From NCBI RefSeq assembly GCF_029360725.1, contig NZ_JARKMY010000010.1:762431-826430 (forward strand): a DNA stretch of 64,000 nt. The letters run 5' to 3'. Source of the DNA: Chryseolinea sp. H1M3-3. Lineage in GTDB: Bacteria > Bacteroidota > Bacteroidia > Cytophagales > Cyclobacteriaceae. Both the position numbers and the translations under genes were made by a program. The notes under the pieces were generated by a model. The model searched no databases and was not told where the DNA came from. It was given only the letters and a program-made list of their open reading frames with translations. Below are positions 27,874-35,962 of the stretch, one piece after another (position 1 is the first letter of the stretch; each line of letters begins with the position of its first letter).

Positions 27874-29433
27874 ATGAGTGTGAAACTCCTGTTGAATGCA
27901 ATCCTGAATCGTACGAATTTAGTTTTGCTCATTGTTTTTCTTCAAGCCAGCGTTCTTTTCGCTCAGCAATTAGAGCCCGTTGGAATTTTTGACCATCACC
28001 AAGATGTCGGCGATCCTAAATTAAAAGGATCTGTTGTTTACGATCAGGAAAACCAAACCTACACCATGTCCGGTGCCGGAAAAAACATGTGGGCGACGGA
28101 AGATCAATTTCATTTTTTATGGAAGAAGATTAAAGGCGATTTCATGATCAGGGCCACCATCAAATTTATTGGGAAAGGCACCAATCCCCATCGCAAAATC
28201 GGCATCATTGCGCGTGAAAAATTAACCAAAGATGCCCGGTATGCAGATGCCTGTGTACACGGCGATATATTGACCTCGTTACAATACCGCGAACGTGAGG
28301 GCGATTCTACCGACCAGGTTGAAGTTTCAAGCTACCATCCAACAGACATTGAACTGGAGCGTGTCGGGAACACGTTCACCTTCTCTGCTGCCGTTTTTGG
28401 AGAACCCTACAAATCCGTATCAAAAGACATTGCCTTTACGGAGGAAATATACGCCGGGCTCTTCATTTGCTCACACGAGGAAGATGTGATGGAGAAAGCT
28501 GTTTTCAGCAACGTACAAATTATCATTCCCCCTGCTAAAAACTATATTCCTTACCGCGATTACATTGGGAGTCACCTGGAAGTGATGGACATTGCAACGG
28601 GTCACAGAAAAATTTTACACAGCGCACCCAACTCCCTCCAAGCGCCCAACTGGACCCCCGACAATAAATACCTGATCTTTAATTCCGTAGCGCAAGGTGA
28701 AAACCTGCTATATAAATATGACCTGAAGACCGGCGAGATTTCAAAACTGAATACAGGTTTTGCTACACAAAATAACAATGACCACGTCCTGTCGTATGAT
28801 GGAAAGATGTTGGCCATCAGCAACCACGTTGGACCCCAAAGAAAATCAACCATCTTTACACTGCCTGTAGGTGGCTCCGATAATCCGACCAAAATTACTT
28901 CTGAAGAAAACGGCCATTCTTATTTGCACAGCTGGTCACCCGACAATAAAAAACTGGTTTTCACCGGCCAGCGGAATAATGAATGGAACATTATATCCAT
29001 TGACATTGCCACGAAGAAAGAAACAGCCTTAACCGAAGATGCAACCCTGGATGATGGCCCGGAATACAGTCCCGATGGCAAATACATTTATTTCAATTCC
29101 GTTCGCACCGGCACCATGCAGTTGTGGAGAATGAAACCGGATGGGAGCAACGAAGAGCAAGTGACGTTTGATGAATACAACAATTGGTTTCCGCACTTTT
29201 CTCCCGATGGAAAATGGATCCTGTATGTAGCCTTCCCGAAAGAAATTGATCCTACCAGCCATCCATTTTACAAGAAGATATACTTAAGACTGATGCCTGC
29301 TGCCGGCGGTATTCCAAGAACCATTGCTTACATCTACGGCGGACAAGGAACTATCAACGTGCCAAGCTGGTCACCTGATTCCAAGAAAATTGCTTTCGTA
29401 AGCAACTCCAAACTCGATCATCTCAAAAAATAA
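27874..29433 (+). CDS. Secreted TolB-like beta-propeller protein
   Basis: Signal peptide ending LFAQ. An N-terminal sheet domain of about 180 residues (FLWKKIKGDFMIRATIKF, HRKIGIIAREKL) resembles DUF1349/concanavalin-like modules. It is followed by WD40-like/PD40 blades: WTPDNKYLIFNS, WSPDNKKLVFTG, YSPDGKYIYFNS, FSPDGKWILYVA and WSPDSKKIAFVS. Such proteins bind ligands or carbohydrates outside the cell; no catalytic site is visible. The next gene downstream is a damaged esterase, with a strong palindrome between them. Confidence 0.82.
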   Translation: MSVKLLLNAILNRTNLVLLIVFLQASVLFAQQLEPVGIFDHHQDVGDPKLKGSVVYDQENQTYTMSGAGKNMWATEDQFHFLWKKIKGDFMIRATIKFIGKGTNPHRKIGIIAREKLTKDARYADACVHGDILTSLQYREREGDSTDQVEVSSYHPTDIELERVGNTFTFSAAVFGEPYKSVSKDIAFTEEIYAGLFICSHEEDVMEKAVFSNVQIIIPPAKNYIPYRDYIGSHLEVMDIATGHRKILHSAPNSLQAPNWTPDNKYLIFNSVAQGENLLYKYDLKTGEISKLNTGFATQNNNDHVLSYDGKMLAISNHVGPQRKSTIFTLPVGGSDNPTKITSEENGHSYLHSWSPDNKKLVFTGQRNNEWNIISIDIATKKETALTEDATLDDGPEYSPDGKYIYFNSVRTGTMQLWRMKPDGSNEEQVTFDEYNNWFPHFSPDGKWILYVAFPKEIDPTSHPFYKKIYLRLMPAAGGIPRTIAYIYGGQGTINVPSWSPDSKKIAFVSNSKLDHLKK

Positions 29434-29459
29434 CGGAACCGTTGCGCCTTCATTGCGCC

Positions 29460-29499
29460 GTTGCGTCTTTGCGTGAAATTTCAACCGCAAAGACGCAAC
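29460..29499. terminator. Perfect 14-bp inverted repeat after the propeller gene
   Basis: GTTGCGTCTTTGCG (29460-29473) pairs exactly with CGCAAAGACGCAAC (29486-29499) around a 12-base loop. It lies 27 bases after the stop codon. It can act as a terminator-like hairpin, though it has no T tract. The loop-side TTTCAACCGCAAA also occurs near 44218, suggesting a dispersed repeat family. Confidence 0.6.
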
Positions 29500-29551
29500 C
29501 CCGCGAAGGGAAGCAAGTCGTTTTACAGCAAGACGCTCAAACAATTCCTCC

Positions 29552-30483
29552 ATGCGTACCACTTTTACTGCTATCAAAACACTGTTTATCGGATTGATGC
29601 TGCTCAACTTCATAAGCTGTGAGAAACAATCAACTGACATTGATCGCGTCGCGTCACTGTACTCCGACACACAAGTGATTTCAAACATCGAATACATTAA
29701 TATCGATCAACGAGTTTGAAGCTGGATGCATACGTTAAAACAAAAAGATTAGGCGAGCCGCCCTGGGTTAAATATTCCGAAGAACGCAAACCAACGTTAC
29801 TGTTTCTGCACGGCGGTGGCTGGACCAGCGGTGATAAAATATCCCGTTCACTTTTCTTGATGCCTTATGTCGACAAGGATTGGTGTGTCGTTACCGCGAA
29901 CTACAGACACCTTGATCAAGGAAATCTTATTGAAATTTGTCGCGATGCCCGATCCGCGCTTAACTGGATTTACGACAACGCGGCGAAGTACAAATTTGAT
30001 ACAACAAAAATTATTGTCTCTGGTGAGTCCGCTGGTGGTCATTTGGCATTGATGACAGGACTGAGCACGGGCAATGCTTTATTTAATCAAGGCAACATCA
30101 AAGCCGAACGCAAATTAAAAGTAGCAGGCATCGTAAATTGGTTTGGTGTAGTCGATCTAAAGAAAGCATCCGAAGGATGGGAAGCTGACTATATAAACCA
30201 AGTTGCGCCCAACGCTTCAGACAGAGACAGCATATTGAGCGTAACCTCACCCATACAATATGTAACAAAAGATTCCCCTCCCATCATGACCATTCACGGC
30301 GACCTAGACACCTCCGCTCCATATGATCAAGGCGTGTTGTTACACGACAAATTAAAAGAGCTTGGCAACAAAAATTATTTCCTGACCATACCCGGAAAAA
30401 AGCATGGTAATTTTGATGACACCGAAATGACCATGATTCACAAAGACATTTGGAAGTTTTTGAAGGAGATTGGAGTGGAATAA
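29552..30483 (+). pseudogene. Alpha/beta hydrolase (esterase) lipoprotein, frame-shifted
   Basis: Reading from ATG 29552 gives a lipoprotein signal (LMLLNFISC, Cys at residue 23) and a 55-codon ORF ending at TGA 29717-29719 with NIEYINIDQRV. The next frame continues directly from about 29713 with SLKLDAYVKTK and runs to 30483. Carboxylesterases typically read lklDvY right after a Y-x-I-D segment, so one protein is split by a one-base loss near 29711. The second part has HGGGW (oxyanion hole), GESAGG (nucleophile Ser), HGDLDTSAPYD (Asp) and KKHGNF (His). An isolated TTG at 29716 could start a 255-residue cytoplasmic form. Sequencing error is possible. Confidence 0.75.
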
Positions 30484-30523
30484 CCTCATGGCGGCTTCAA
30501 ATCCGTTACGGATAAAAAAGAAA

Positions 30524-30539
30524 TATGCGAATTCGCATA
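30524..30539. repeat. Perfect 16-bp palindrome
   Basis: TATGCGAATTCGCATA lies between the hydrolase gene and the first cassette boundary at 30576. Role unknown; it could be a protein-binding site. The remainder of 30484-30575 holds no gene. Confidence 0.5.
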
Positions 30540-30599
30540 CCCGTGGTTGGCTAAACGTAATAGGTATAGTAACTTGTTGTGGGCAAGTTTTACTGGAGA

Positions 30600-31101
30600 A
30601 TGGGACATACATCTAAGAGAAAATATTTGGACTCGGATTTTTACTTGTGTTAGTAGTTGGACTTATACTTCCGCAGAACTTTGAGAACCCGGTCGACAAG
30701 GCTGACAAGAAAAGCTACAATTCAAAATCGTTTTGGTTTTACCCTTGGGGAAAATCGGGGACACATAAGGGTGTCGACATTTTTGCTAAAGAGGGGACGA
30801 CTGTTAACTTGTTCTTTTCGCGGGAGAAATTGAAATAGGAGGAAAAGTAGTTTTAATTGTGGGACCAAAATGGAGACTGCATTACTATGCACACTTAAGG
30901 GACATTGACACTGGACTTTTTTCATGGACTAGTAAAGGAGAAAAGATTGGGACCGTTGGGACGACAGGAAATGCAAAAGGAAAGTCACCTCATCTGCATT
31001 ACTCGATTACGACTTTGGTTCCTTATCCCTGGAGAATTGACGGAGACGAACAAGGATGGAAAAAAATGTTTTATCTTAATCCAATTACCTATTTAAAGTA
31101 G
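30600..31101 (+). pseudogene. Cassette 1: M23 metallopeptidase, broken in three frames
   Basis: Pieces of one M23 (LytM-type) cell-wall peptidase lie in three successive frames. ATG 30600 begins 24 bases after the cassette boundary; the frame changes near 30617, after which KIFGLGFLLVLVVGLILP (membrane anchor) and GTHKGVDIFAKEGT (zinc His and Asp) are readable. It changes again near 30805, where about 19-20 bases seem lost, and continues as LVLFAGEIEIGGKVVLIVG, HYYAHL and SPHLHYS (zinc HxH) to 31101. The active-site residues are all present but not in one frame. Either a decayed cassette gene or sequencing indels; the nearby hydrolase is also frame-shifted. Confidence 0.7.
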
Positions 31102-31115
31102 TGCAAGTAAAACCA

Positions 31116-31250
31116 GCCCACAACAACAGGTTTATGAAATGGCGGGGTGTATTTTAAGATTTAAGTTTTATCTTTCAATCAACGTTCGGCTGTGGCCGAC
31201 AATTCAGTTTTTCAAACTCCCGCCACTTCATAAACCCAAGCGTTAGTAGA
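31116..31250. repeat. attC-like site 1 (cassette 1)
   Basis: Left R box GCCCACAAC (31116-31124), arm GGTTTATGAAATGGCGGG, right arm CCCGCCACTTCATAAACC, right box GTTAGTAG from 31242. The left box complements the start of cassette 1 (GTTGTGGGC at 30576), not this right box beyond the core triplet. One A-C arm mismatch. Confidence 0.8.
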
Positions 31251-31652
31251 CATTGGCATAAAATTCGTTTCTGCCAGACGAACGCGCAGAATTTCAAAGA
31301 ACGAAAATCCCCGTTACCTAATTCGTTTTTCAGCTCGTGCCAAATTTCCAATGGGATCACTCGATTAAGGTACTTAGCAACTTGCAAAACTTCTTGCGGC
31401 CGAAAGATGCGAATGTATCTGAAAGAAATACACGCTCTCATCCCGGAACTTTACAGTGTGAATGTGTTTACCACGGCACGCTTTTAAATCGGCTTCTGGT
31501 TCGCAGGACTTTGACGATTGTAGTTCCCATAAAGTAAATTAGTGACCTACTCGGAGTACCTCACGGAGAAAAAGGCAAATGCTTAGTTACCAAAATAGAA
31601 ATACACGTACTCATCCCTGGAACTTCGAAGTGATGCGTTACCTGATCAACGG
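31243..31652. other. Cassette 2 body without a recognisable gene
   Basis: No convincing ORF. A minus-strand reading frame (31175-31441) runs into attC site 1 and is probably spurious. A stretch of about 30 bases (AGAAATACACGCTCTCATCC at about 31421) recurs in similar form at about 31600 and would encode RNTRSHP / RNTRTHP, the latter inside a 26-codon ORF 31579-31659. The cassette may carry a degraded gene or a noncoding element. Confidence 0.5.
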
Positions 31653-31785
31653 CTACTAACAATATTTATGTAACATAGTGGCGCGCGGATTGAAAGTGAG
31701 AAGAAATTTAATTATTTTGAAGAGCCGGCGCATGGTGTGTGTGAGTTAAAAGATAGCCACTACGTCACATACATCGGCGTTGTGC
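31653..31785. repeat. attC-like site 2 (cassette 2)
   Basis: Left box CTACTAAC (31653-31660) complements the cassette 2 start GTTAGTAG. Arms ATTTATGTAACATAGTGGC and GCCACTACGTCACATACAT pair with two A-C and one T-C mismatches. Right box GTTGTGC starts at 31779. Confidence 0.8.
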
Positions 31786-31788
31786 AAC

Positions 31789-32223
31789 ATGCGGCTCAAG
31801 AGAAGAAATGGGACGATTATGATAACATCGCATTCCGCAATTGGGTGCATTCTGACTGCAATCTTGGTGGTATGTTGTGTCCCGAAGGACCAGCAAATTA
31901 TTTACAGAGAGCCATCCTCAATAAGACAGAGTAAGTCGCGACTGGATAGTATGTATAAGGACTCATTAATGGTCTTCTTTGAGCAAGGGTTTAATGGTAC
32001 CTTGGTAGAAATAAAAAGGCAAGATAAGGTCATTTACCAGGAAAAGTTCACCACCGCTCAAGAGATACAATTAGCAACTGTAAAGAACTTGGGATATAAC
32101 AAGGAGGTTCGAGAATTCAGCGTAAGAATCAACAATGGAAATGAGGTGCCGATAGATCGAAAGCATCTTTTAAATATGTTGCAGTCAATTACGTCAATGA
32201 TACTATATATATTGACTTCTTAA
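31789..32223 (+). CDS. Cassette 3: membrane-anchored hypothetical protein
   Basis: The ATG at 31789 is ten bases after the cassette boundary. A basic N-terminus (MRLKRRNG) precedes one hydrophobic span SAIGCILTAILVVCCVP that may be a signal anchor or lipoprotein signal. The soluble part (about residues 30-144) is a mixed alpha/beta domain (FFEQGFNGTLVEIKRQDKVIYQEKF, IQLATVKNLGYN), suggestive of a small periplasmic beta-sandwich. I do not recognise a family. An alternative plus-strand frame at 31737-31934 crosses the attC site and is rejected. The stop is 38 bases before attC site 3, as expected for a cassette gene. Confidence 0.55.
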   Translation: MRLKRRNGTIMITSHSAIGCILTAILVVCCVPKDQQIIYREPSSIRQSKSRLDSMYKDSLMVFFEQGFNGTLVEIKRQDKVIYQEKFTTAQEIQLATVKNLGYNKEVREFSVRINNGNEVPIDRKHLLNMLQSITSMILYILTS

Positions 32224-32260
32224 AATATTATCCGATGTATGAGTAGCATTGCCGCACGAT

Positions 32261-32344
32261 GCACAACAACAAATATGCGCCATTGCAGTTTTGTTGTTAA
32301 TTTTGAAAGGAAAACTACAACGGCGCATATTTAGCGTTGTGGGC
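32261..32344. repeat. attC-like site 3 (cassette 3)
   Basis: Left box GCACAAC (32261-32267), three unpaired bases, arm AAATATGCGCC then ATTGCAGTTTT, pairing with AAAACTACAAC GGCGCATATTT on the right with two A-C mismatches, then unpaired GC and right box GTTGTGGGC at 32336. This is the clearest example: 11 uninterrupted base pairs in the L arm. The left box complements cassette 3 start GTTGTGC. Confidence 0.85.
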
Positions 32345-32356
32345 AATGCATTTGAC

Positions 32357-32959
32357 ATGAGGAACGTCATTCTATTTTTAGTTTTATCAAGCTTTGTTGC
32401 TTGTAATCGTCTTCAAAATAAGGTTGATGCCGAAGTAAACGAGAAATTGACCGAGATTTTTCATGAAAATGATCCGAGACTTTGGGGAAAAGTTGAAAAT
32501 GTATTCTTCAACAGGCTGTCTGCTCTTGGACTCTTTGAGAAGGAGAAAGATACTCTAGATGTTTTTATTGACTTCATTAAATATGTGCAAGATCAAGGTT
32601 ACCCCGAACACTTCTACCTAGACTACGGTGATCCGCATACGGTTCAATTGATCGATGAATTAAAAGAAATCGGTTACGTGGAAGAAGACGAATCTGCTCA
32701 AAAATTTCTTCATAATATTTGTAAGCCAATTATAGAAAGTTATAATTACACCAATACACATGATGTTATTTATAATTATGGGTCGTATGACCCAGATTCT
32801 GTTAAGCTCTCGTATGATTTGTCAGTTTTAGTTACACCGACAGGTTTTGGAAGACCTAACTTAAAACGGAAAGGACTGTATAAGGTACAGATACTATTTT
32901 ATTTCAGCAGGATGATTAGAAGCGACAAAGGTAGGCAGTTGCACAACCCACAACATTAA
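32357..32959 (+). CDS. Cassette 4: lipoprotein of unknown function
   Basis: The ATG at 32357 is 21 bases after the boundary and gives MRNVILFLVLSSFVAC, a lipoprotein signal with Cys at 16. The 200-residue acidic protein (DVFIDFIKYVQDQGYPEHFYLDYGDPHTVQLIDELKEIGY) is mostly helical in the first half; the second half has beta-strand character. Longer starts lie inside the attC site and are rejected. Its stop codon (32957-32959) lies inside attC site 4. I do not recognise the family. Confidence 0.7.
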   Translation: MRNVILFLVLSSFVACNRLQNKVDAEVNEKLTEIFHENDPRLWGKVENVFFNRLSALGLFEKEKDTLDVFIDFIKYVQDQGYPEHFYLDYGDPHTVQLIDELKEIGYVEEDESAQKFLHNICKPIIESYNYTNTHDVIYNYGSYDPDSVKLSYDLSVLVTPTGFGRPNLKRKGLYKVQILFYFSRMIRSDKGRQLHNPQH

Positions 32960-33078
32960 GTATAATGCATATGCACGTTCATTTTGTTATATGGGCTTCT
33001 ACTAGTAACTTTATTAGCAATGCTTGACCGTGATGTGGTTCCTATGTGCATACGCATCATACCAATATCGTTGTGGGT
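32947..33078. repeat. attC-like site 4 (cassette 4)
   Basis: Left box CCCACAAC (32947-32954), long arm GTATAATGCATATGCAC against GTGCATACGCATCATAC with two A-C mismatches, loop of about 60 bases, right box GTTGTGGGT at 33070. Left box complements cassette 4 start GTTGTGGG. Confidence 0.8.
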
Positions 33079-33095
33079 AATTGCTAACAACTGAC

Positions 33096-33542
33096 ATGAA
33101 TAAGAACCTTTTCATCCTGACCTTTCTATTACTTCTTTCATGTGGAATAAGGTCGACTGACCCATCGACGTCTTCCAAGGACTCTTTGAAAATTTCAAAG
33201 TTAGAGGACGGAGAAGAGTTTAATGAATTCTTCGAGAAATTCACAACAGACTCGTTGTTTCAGATCGAACGAATAAAATTTCCGTTTCGTGTACTATGGA
33301 CGACTGAAGACGGAGAAACAGTTCATGAGACAGCTAAAGACGATTGGACACATTCGACATTCTATTACGAAGACAGTTATGCTTCGCGACAGGTGGACGC
33401 TTATACACAAGAGACAAAGAATTACGGAGATACTATAAAATTAGAGCTCAGAGGTGTCGATAATGGAATTTTCGTAGACTATAATTTTGTAAGGCAAAAG
33501 GGTAAATGGATTTTGGTTTCTGGAAAGGGCTTTTCGAACTGA
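33096..33542 (+). CDS. Cassette 5: lipoprotein resembling DUF4348
   Basis: The ATG at 33096 (26 bases from the boundary) gives MNKNLFILTFLLLLSC, a lipoprotein signal with Cys at 16. The mature region EEFNEFFEKFTTDSLFQIERIKFPFRV, DDWTHSTFYYED and a terminal KGKWILVSGKGFSN resembles DUF4348 proteins of Bacteroidota (recalled). 148 residues; function unknown. It ends 11 bases before attC-like site 5, typical cassette economy. Confidence 0.7.
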   Translation: MNKNLFILTFLLLLSCGIRSTDPSTSSKDSLKISKLEDGEEFNEFFEKFTTDSLFQIERIKFPFRVLWTTEDGETVHETAKDDWTHSTFYYEDSYASRQVDAYTQETKNYGDTIKLELRGVDNGIFVDYNFVRQKGKWILVSGKGFSN

Positions 33543-33552
33543 GCCGCAACTA

Positions 33553-33611
33553 CCCACAATAAATAAGGCTTCGCGTGGCCGGCACGGCCCAGCGTGAAGC
33601 CCGTGTTGCAC
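33553..33611. repeat. attC-like site 5 (cassette 5), compact form
   Basis: GGCTTCGCG-GGCC arms close on a short loop; total 59 bases. Left box ACCCACAA complements the cassette 5 start TTGTGGGT, although the last base is T rather than C. Right box GTTGCAC at 33605. It is GC-rich and shorter than the other sites, so it might also be an IS91 end hairpin. Confidence 0.6.
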
Positions 33612-33821
33612 GGGAGCTTCGGTAGCGGGGAGTACTGTTTTATTTTTATGGGGATTGGTATGAATGTCGATACTATCTTATCCAACGGGATGCATACCTG
33701 TGGTGAGCAAATTAGCAAGATGGGTTTTTCATAGCGTTCTTTTTTGGTTCAATTCATTTATGCTGTCATCGTTTTCGTTCTTTTTATGGTATTTAATCAA
33801 AGCAGTAGCTAACCATAGCCC

Positions 33822-34988
33822 TCAGGAAGCCTGACATTGAAAATGTTTTGCAACGATATCCTTCATCATCGCAGCATCCGGTGGTCCACGCCTGTCGAAG
33901 TTAAATACGGTGATCATCGTAAGTTTCTTACAAACCGGACAAGCATCAGGATTATAACCCAGATGTTCTGTGCTGATCTGTTTCCAGGATTTCTCTTTCG
34001 GAAACTCGTAGCGACTCTCCAATTGCTGATGAAGCAAAGGCAAAATGTATTGCTTGCAGCTACTACTTAAGATTCCATAATGCCGGATACGGACAAAGCC
34101 CCTGGGTAAAATGTGCATTGAAAATCTGCGAATGAATTCGATAGGTCGCAAAGACATTTGTTTGACTTTGCTCTTATCCCGATAGTCTTTGTACCGAATA
34201 GTCACCCGATCATTTTGTACATCGACAATACGATGATTGGAGATCGCCACTTTGTGCGTGTATCTCCCCAGATATTCGATAACATGCTTGGGACTTCCAA
34301 ACGGACGCTTAGCATAAACTACCCACGGTGTTCTGAATAAGGCATTATAAAAAGATCGCTCCAATCCTTTGAATTTGTTACGCAGTGCTGTCACAAAACG
34401 AGCACGAAAGACTTCACTCAGGGAATCGACAGGAAAGAGGTATTTTCCTTTATTACGCGCCTGTTTCCACTTGCCCGCAGCAGTCATACCGCCTCCCGGA
34501 ACAATGCAGTGAAGATGCGGGTGAAGTGACAAATTCTGTCCCCAGGTGTGGAGTATGCTGATCATGCCCGTATCAGCACCAAGGTGTTTTTTACTGCCAG
34601 CAAAATCACGTATTACACTCCAGGCTGTATCAAAAAGTATTTTATATACTACAGCCGGTTCATATAAGCAAAGCTTATTGAGTGTTTCGGGCAGCGTGAA
34701 CACTACATGAAAATAAGTTGCTGGAAGCAACTCCGCTTCTCTGGCTTGTATCCATCGCTCCCGTTGTATTTGTTGGCACTTTGGACAGTGCCGGTTCCGA
34801 CAAGAGTTGTAACTAATGCGCACATGATTGCAGGAGGTGCATAGGTCTACATGTCCACCCAGCGAAGCGGTTCGGCATCGCCGGATAGCATCCAGTGTAC
34901 GCAGCTGCCAGGTGTTGAATTGATTGGAGCGTACCATTTCCTTCCAATGTGAATTGATCACATCGGAGACTTCAAAAGCCGGACGCAA
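33822..34988 (-). CDS. IS91-family transposase (HUH/Y1 type)
   Basis: Rolling-circle type transposase, 388 residues, near full length. The N-terminal zinc-binding block reads CTSCNHVRISYNSCRNRHCPKCQ-type (three Cys pairs). The HUH-like motif is HPHLHCIVPGGG near residue 155. The catalytic Tyr region is YLGRYTHKVAISNHRI. A C-terminal CPVCKK pair completes it. A TTG start three bases after the recombinase stop implies coupling; a later start is possible. In IS91 biology the protein nicks at ori and replicates one strand to ter. Confidence 0.88.
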   Translation of the reverse strand: MRPAFEVSDVINSHWKEMVRSNQFNTWQLRTLDAIRRCRTASLGGHVDLCTSCNHVRISYNSCRNRHCPKCQQIQRERWIQAREAELLPATYFHVVFTLPETLNKLCLYEPAVVYKILFDTAWSVIRDFAGSKKHLGADTGMISILHTWGQNLSLHPHLHCIVPGGGMTAAGKWKQARNKGKYLFPVDSLSEVFRARFVTALRNKFKGLERSFYNALFRTPWVVYAKRPFGSPKHVIEYLGRYTHKVAISNHRIVDVQNDRVTIRYKDYRDKSKVKQMSLRPIEFIRRFSMHILPRGFVRIRHYGILSSSCKQYILPLLHQQLESRYEFPKEKSWKQISTEHLGYNPDACPVCKKLTMITVFNFDRRGPPDAAMMKDIVAKHFQCQAS

Positions 34989-34991
34989 AGC

Positions 34992-35897
34992 TTACCGTTT
35001 TTGGTAGAGCCTATCCAGCGGGGAGAATGCCGTCTGTCGGCCCAGTTGGGCTACATGCAGATACACCATAGTGGTTTCAATGTGCGCATGACCCAGCAAC
35101 TCTTTGATCGACACAATATCAAGACCTTCTTCGAGCAAATGCGTAGCATAGGTATGGCGTAGGGTATGCACCGTCACTTGTTTTTGAATACCACTTTTAC
35201 GAGTGGCCTCGCGGACTACCCACTGAACTCCTTTTTGCGAAAAACCTTCATGTTTATCTTTTCCATTGAAGAGCCATTTATGAGGAACTTCTGAGGAGAG
35301 GTATGCCTTGATTCCACGGCAAAGATTTTCACCGATAGGAACATAACGATCCTTCTTTCCTTTGCCTTGTCTCACGTGAAGCATGTTGCGTTCAAAATCA
35401 ACATCTTTGATTAGCAGTGAACGTGCTTCATGGCACCGAAGTCCACAGCCATATAATACGCCAAGCAGAACACGATGCTTGAGTAGCTCCGGAGTTTTTA
35501 ACAACAGCTTCATCTCGCCGGGTGATAATATTACGGGGAGTTTATTATCACGTTTGATGGTAGGGAGTTGAATAGCTCGTGCATCGCGACGTTCGCAGCG
35601 AAACAAAAATCGGAGACCGTAGACAGTGTGCTTGAAGAATGACTCCGACGATGTTGTATTCCTCTTCTTCACCATGAGCAGATATTCTTCGATCTGCTCT
35701 ATGTCCAGTTGAGAAGGAAGCGTATTAAAATGCAGTGCCACATGAGCGATGCAACGCATGTAATTATTGAGTGTGCTCAGGCTTTTTCCCCCAACGATGA
35801 TTTTCTTTTCAAGCTGTTTGTGAAGCTTTTTGAATCCTGTTACCTTAGCACAAGCACGCTGAACCAAGGTAGCCTCTTGTTGTTTCATGATGTTCAT
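34992..35897 (-). CDS. Tyrosine recombinase associated with IS91 element
   Basis: Phage-integrase family protein; the ATG at 35897 is chosen over a TTG at 35930. Residues about 20-110 form the SAM-like core-binding domain. Catalytic residues are visible: Arg in GLRCHEARSL, Lys in GKGKKDR, HTLRHTYATHL (His and Arg), GHAHIETT (His) and the nucleophile Tyr in MVYLHV. The C-terminus SPLDRLYQKR resembles the SPLD ending of integron integrases. The extra IntI-specific insertion between the Lys and HxxR blocks is missing, so it is not IntI by that test. It may help the IS91 element or act on attC-like sites; both are inference. Confidence 0.85.
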   Translation of the reverse strand: MNIMKQQEATLVQRACAKVTGFKKLHKQLEKKIIVGGKSLSTLNNYMRCIAHVALHFNTLPSQLDIEQIEEYLLMVKKRNTTSSESFFKHTVYGLRFLFRCERRDARAIQLPTIKRDNKLPVILSPGEMKLLLKTPELLKHRVLLGVLYGCGLRCHEARSLLIKDVDFERNMLHVRQGKGKKDRYVPIGENLCRGIKAYLSSEVPHKWLFNGKDKHEGFSQKGVQWVVREATRKSGIQKQVTVHTLRHTYATHLLEEGLDIVSIKELLGHAHIETTMVYLHVAQLGRQTAFSPLDRLYQKR

Positions 35898-35962
35898 AGC
35901 TGTATTGTTTTTGTTTATTGCTATAAACAACTATGAAGTGCGCAAGAGCTACCGAAGGTTTA

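Larger units (their letters stand above)
33617..35957. mobile_element. IS91-family element with tyrosine recombinase, filling cassette 6
   Basis: Two genes on the minus strand: a tyrosine recombinase followed 3 bases later by an IS91-type transposase. The unit is flanked by 10-base inverted repeats CTTCGGTAGC (33617-33626) and GCTACCGAAG (35948-35957). Only five bases separate each repeat from the attC boxes GTTGCAC (33605-33611) and GTGCAAC (35963-35969). IS91 elements normally lack terminal inverted repeats, so these ends are noteworthy. The 195 bases from 33627 to 33821 may contain the replication/termination end. Cassette 6 thus consists almost wholly of this element. Confidence 0.75.

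Noticed and set aside
31175-31441. Minus-strand ORF in cassette 2
   Set aside because: Its C-terminal third is a translation of attC site 1 and no family is recognisable.
31737-31934. 65-codon plus-strand ORF crossing attC site 2
   Set aside because: Crosses the palindrome, whereas the overlapping frame from 31789 starts right after the boundary as other cassette genes do.
34992-35897. Integron integrase (IntI) assignment
   Set aside because: The recombinase lacks the extra segment between the Lys block and HxxR block that marks IntI; it is co-oriented with and coupled to the IS91 transposase.
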